Shown here piece by piece: positions 5,975-7,451 of a stretch of 7,451 nucleotides of DNA (position 1 is the first letter of the stretch; every line of letters starts with the position of its first letter). The notes under the pieces are model-generated. The model did not search any database. It was not told the origin of the DNA and saw nothing but the letters and a program-made list of their open reading frames with translations. The stretch comes from JAGYLJ01 sp964383545 (lineage in GTDB: Bacteria > Patescibacteriota > Minisyncoccia > Phycocordibacterales > UBA12079). The translations under genes were made by a program, and so were the position numbers. The DNA lies in assembly GCA_964383545.1 (NCBI GenBank), contig CAYLHD010000018.1:1-7451 (forward strand), in the 5' to 3' direction.

Positions 5975-6898
5975 TTATTTTTTAAGAAAAGTTGAGACTG
6001 TGTTCTTTATTTTCGTTTCATCATCAAAAGAAAACCATTTAATCCTTTTATCCCGCTTAAACCAAGTCAATTGACGTTTAGCATACTTCTTCTCAGCACG
6101 AATCGATTCCTCTATAAATTTATCTTTCGTAATCTTACCTTTTAAATAGAAAACTAAATATTTATGAGCTAGGCCAATTTCAGAAAACCTTTTATAGGTT
6201 AAACCAGCTTGATGAAGTCTTTTTGCCTCAGTAATAATCCCCAGCTTTATCCTTAATAAAAATCTTTTTTCTATTCTCTCCCACAGAATTTCTTTATCAG
6301 TCTTAATCCCTATTTGTAAAAATTCCCATTTAGGAAAGTTATCCACAGAATCCTTGGAGGTTGAACCTCCAAGTGAATCGGCTATTTCGATAGCACGAAT
6401 CAATCGACGAGAATTCTTAAAATCAATGGTCTTTAATCTAACAGGGTTAAGTTTATCCAAAATCAAAATTAATTCTTCTAAAGTTTTAGTCTCTAGTTTA
6501 GACCTTAAAACTAAATCTGGTTTTACCTCAGGAAAAATAATTCCATCAACTAGTGATTGAATATAAAAACCTGTTCCTCCACAAATAATAGGTAACTTAT
6601 TTCTTTTTAAAATATCTTTTATCTGTTTTTGAGCTAACTTCTGAAATTTAGTAACAGTAAAAATAGTTCTAGGATAAACAACATCTAAAAGATAATGAGG
6701 GACGCCTTTCATTTCCTTTCTGGTTATTTTGCCAGAACCTATATCTAAACCTTTATATACTTGTCTAGAATCAGCTGAAATCACTTCCCCATTAAATTTT
6801 CTAGCCAAATCCACAGCTAAATCACTTTTACCTGATGCTGTTGGGCCTAAAATAATTAAAATCTTGTCTTTCTTTTTTTTAGAATCTATATTTACCAT
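5975..6898 (-). CDS. miaA: tRNA dimethylallyltransferase MiaA
   Basis: MiaA transfers a dimethylallyl group to N6 of adenosine 37 in tRNAs that read codons beginning with U, which steadies codon pairing. Numbering from the ATG at 6898 (307 residues), the P-loop GPTASGKS is at 18-25, DSRQVYKGLDIGSGK at 43-57 holds the catalytic-site Asp and substrate-binding residues, GGTGFYIQSL is at 107-116, NSRRLIRAIE at 162-171, and YAKRQLTWFKRD at 272-283. These are the hallmark blocks in the usual order and the length is normal. A GTG one codon earlier (6901) could also be the start; ATG is chosen as the commoner codon. There is no Shine-Dalgarno; a weak TACATT (6912-6907) lies 8 nt before the ATG. The gene is cut off from its upstream neighbour by a strong terminator, so it should have its own promoter in 6899-6931. 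Confidence 0.97.
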   Translation of the reverse strand: MVNIDSKKKKDKILIILGPTASGKSDLAVDLARKFNGEVISADSRQVYKGLDIGSGKITRKEMKGVPHYLLDVVYPRTIFTVTKFQKLAQKQIKDILKRNKLPIICGGTGFYIQSLVDGIIFPEVKPDLVLRSKLETKTLEELILILDKLNPVRLKTIDFKNSRRLIRAIEIADSLGGSTSKDSVDNFPKWEFLQIGIKTDKEILWERIEKRFLLRIKLGIITEAKRLHQAGLTYKRFSEIGLAHKYLVFYLKGKITKDKFIEESIRAEKKYAKRQLTWFKRDKRIKWFSFDDETKIKNTVSTFLKK

Positions 6899-6931
6899 CA
6901 CTTATTAATGTACACTATTTTCAAATAAAAT

Positions 6932-6967
6932 AAAAAGACCGTCGAGTTTTCTCGACGGTCTTTTTTT
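6932..6967 (-). terminator. Strong rho-independent terminator after the Ig-repeat gene
   Basis: GACCGTCGAG and CTCGACGGTC form a perfect 10-bp stem around a four-base loop (6947-6950), with five further A-T pairs and T-runs on both strands. It begins 9 nt after the stop codon of the minus-strand surface-protein gene and ends its transcript. The symmetric A and T flanks would let it work in both directions, but there is no plus-strand gene here. Confidence 0.93.
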
Positions 6968-6976
6968 ATTTTTTAT

Positions 6977-7451
6977 TTAATTAGCCATAAAAAATATTCT
7001 TTGTATTAATATATCTAACCCGAGAAAACCAGTATAGGGAACTTGATCCAAATAGATAAAAGATGGCTCTATTTTTGGAACAGAATAGGTTGATTCTAAA
7101 GTTACTACTGGTGAATTACCACCTCCACCTCCACCTCCAATAGATAGAGAAACGGAACAAGTAACATCACCGTAGATACCTGTAAAATTAGCTGTATAAG
7201 TTGTCGCATCACTAGGTGAAACAGATGTAGAACCAGTTGGACTAACAGAACCAATTCCGTTATCTATCATACCAGAAGTTACATTAGAAGTTGTCCAACT
7301 TAAAGTAGAACTAGCCCCCTTAGATATAGTGCTAGGATCCACAGTTAAAGTACAACTTGGTAATGGTGGAGTATCTGATGCTGTTATTGTAGCAGCACAA
7401 GTAGCAGTTCCTCCTGCTCCAGTTACTGTCATAGTGTAAGTAGTAGTTGTA
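6977..7451 (-). CDS. Ig-like repeat surface protein, C-terminal part (5' end outside the window)
   Basis: The reading frame is open to the right edge: codons before the ATG at 7432 read T-T-T-T-Y-T, continuing the same repeat type, so that ATG is internal. The visible part has the end of one Ig-like domain (TYTMTVTGAGGTATCAATIT) and one full domain of about 80 residues starting SCTLTVDPSTISKGASSTLSW and ending YGDVTCSVSLSI, with a Cys near each end that could form a disulphide. A run of seven Gly then leads to a short C-terminal segment with VPYTG. Low-complexity Thr/Ser/Gly composition and repeat domains point to a large cell-surface protein, perhaps an adhesin. VPYTG resembles an LPxTG sorting motif, but only about 16 residues follow, fewer than a normal anchor, and without a basic tail. 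The terminator comes just after the stop. No signal peptide can be seen because the N-terminus is missing. Confidence 0.8.
   Translation of the reverse strand, partial: TTTTYTMTVTGAGGTATCAATITASDTPPLPSCTLTVDPSTISKGASSTLSWTTSNVTSGMIDNGIGSVSPTGSTSVSPSDATTYTANFTGIYGDVTCSVSLSIGGGGGGGNSPVVTLESTYSVPKIEPSFIYLDQVPYTGFLGLDILIQRIFFMAN

Noticed and set aside
6354..6560. A 68-codon plus-strand open frame
   Set aside because: It is antisense to miaA and has no ribosome binding site or recognisable content.

Overview
The window most likely comes from a member of the Candidate Phyla Radiation, probably Parcubacteria (OD1). Base composition is AT-rich. The 16S rRNA 5' half carries signatures I associate with OD1: a G-A-T-A-A-G-G run ahead of the conserved ATGCAAGTCG, a GGCTGCAGTCGAGAATCTTCC block after the 338 site, and a very short helix 6. 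The protein genes fit this too: a compact SecD and SecF, Ig-like repeat surface proteins with a Gly run and a VPYTG motif, and a thrombospondin-type-3 surface protein. The taxonomic call is recognition from memory, not a database result.

Layout, left to right. Positions 1-790 hold the 5' half of a 16S rRNA on the minus strand (about E. coli positions 1-685), running off the left edge. It is interrupted in the helix 10 region by an AT-rich insert of about 155 nt that folds into one long hairpin. Positions 791-1153 hold the rRNA leader and a strong minus-strand promoter. Positions 1154-1414 hold a structured 3' region downstream of secF: a 16-bp inverted-repeat hairpin, a GC-rich imperfect palindrome, and a rho-independent terminator that insulates the rRNA promoter from secDF. 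Positions 1415-3684 are secD-secF, the accessory motor of the Sec translocon. Positions 3685-3802 are a divergent promoter region. Positions 3803-4993 (plus strand) encode an MFS-fold membrane protein. Positions 5004-5954 (minus) encode a secreted, C-terminally anchored protein with a calcium-binding-type repeat. Positions 5975-6898 (minus) are miaA, the tRNA A37 prenyltransferase. A strong terminator hairpin at 6932-6967 separates miaA from the 3' end of an Ig-repeat surface protein that runs off the right edge.

How it works together: most of the window is translation and export machinery (16S rRNA, MiaA, SecDF) next to exported surface proteins that would use Sec. I see no operon that unites these functions, and no mobile element, CRISPR array, tRNA or defence system. 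The least ordinary material is RNA-level: the hairpin insert in the 16S gene, leader segments complementary to the 5' end of the 16S, and the structured region after secF. Several protein genes have a -10-like box only a few bases before the start codon and no well-placed Shine-Dalgarno sequence, which suggests leaderless mRNAs.
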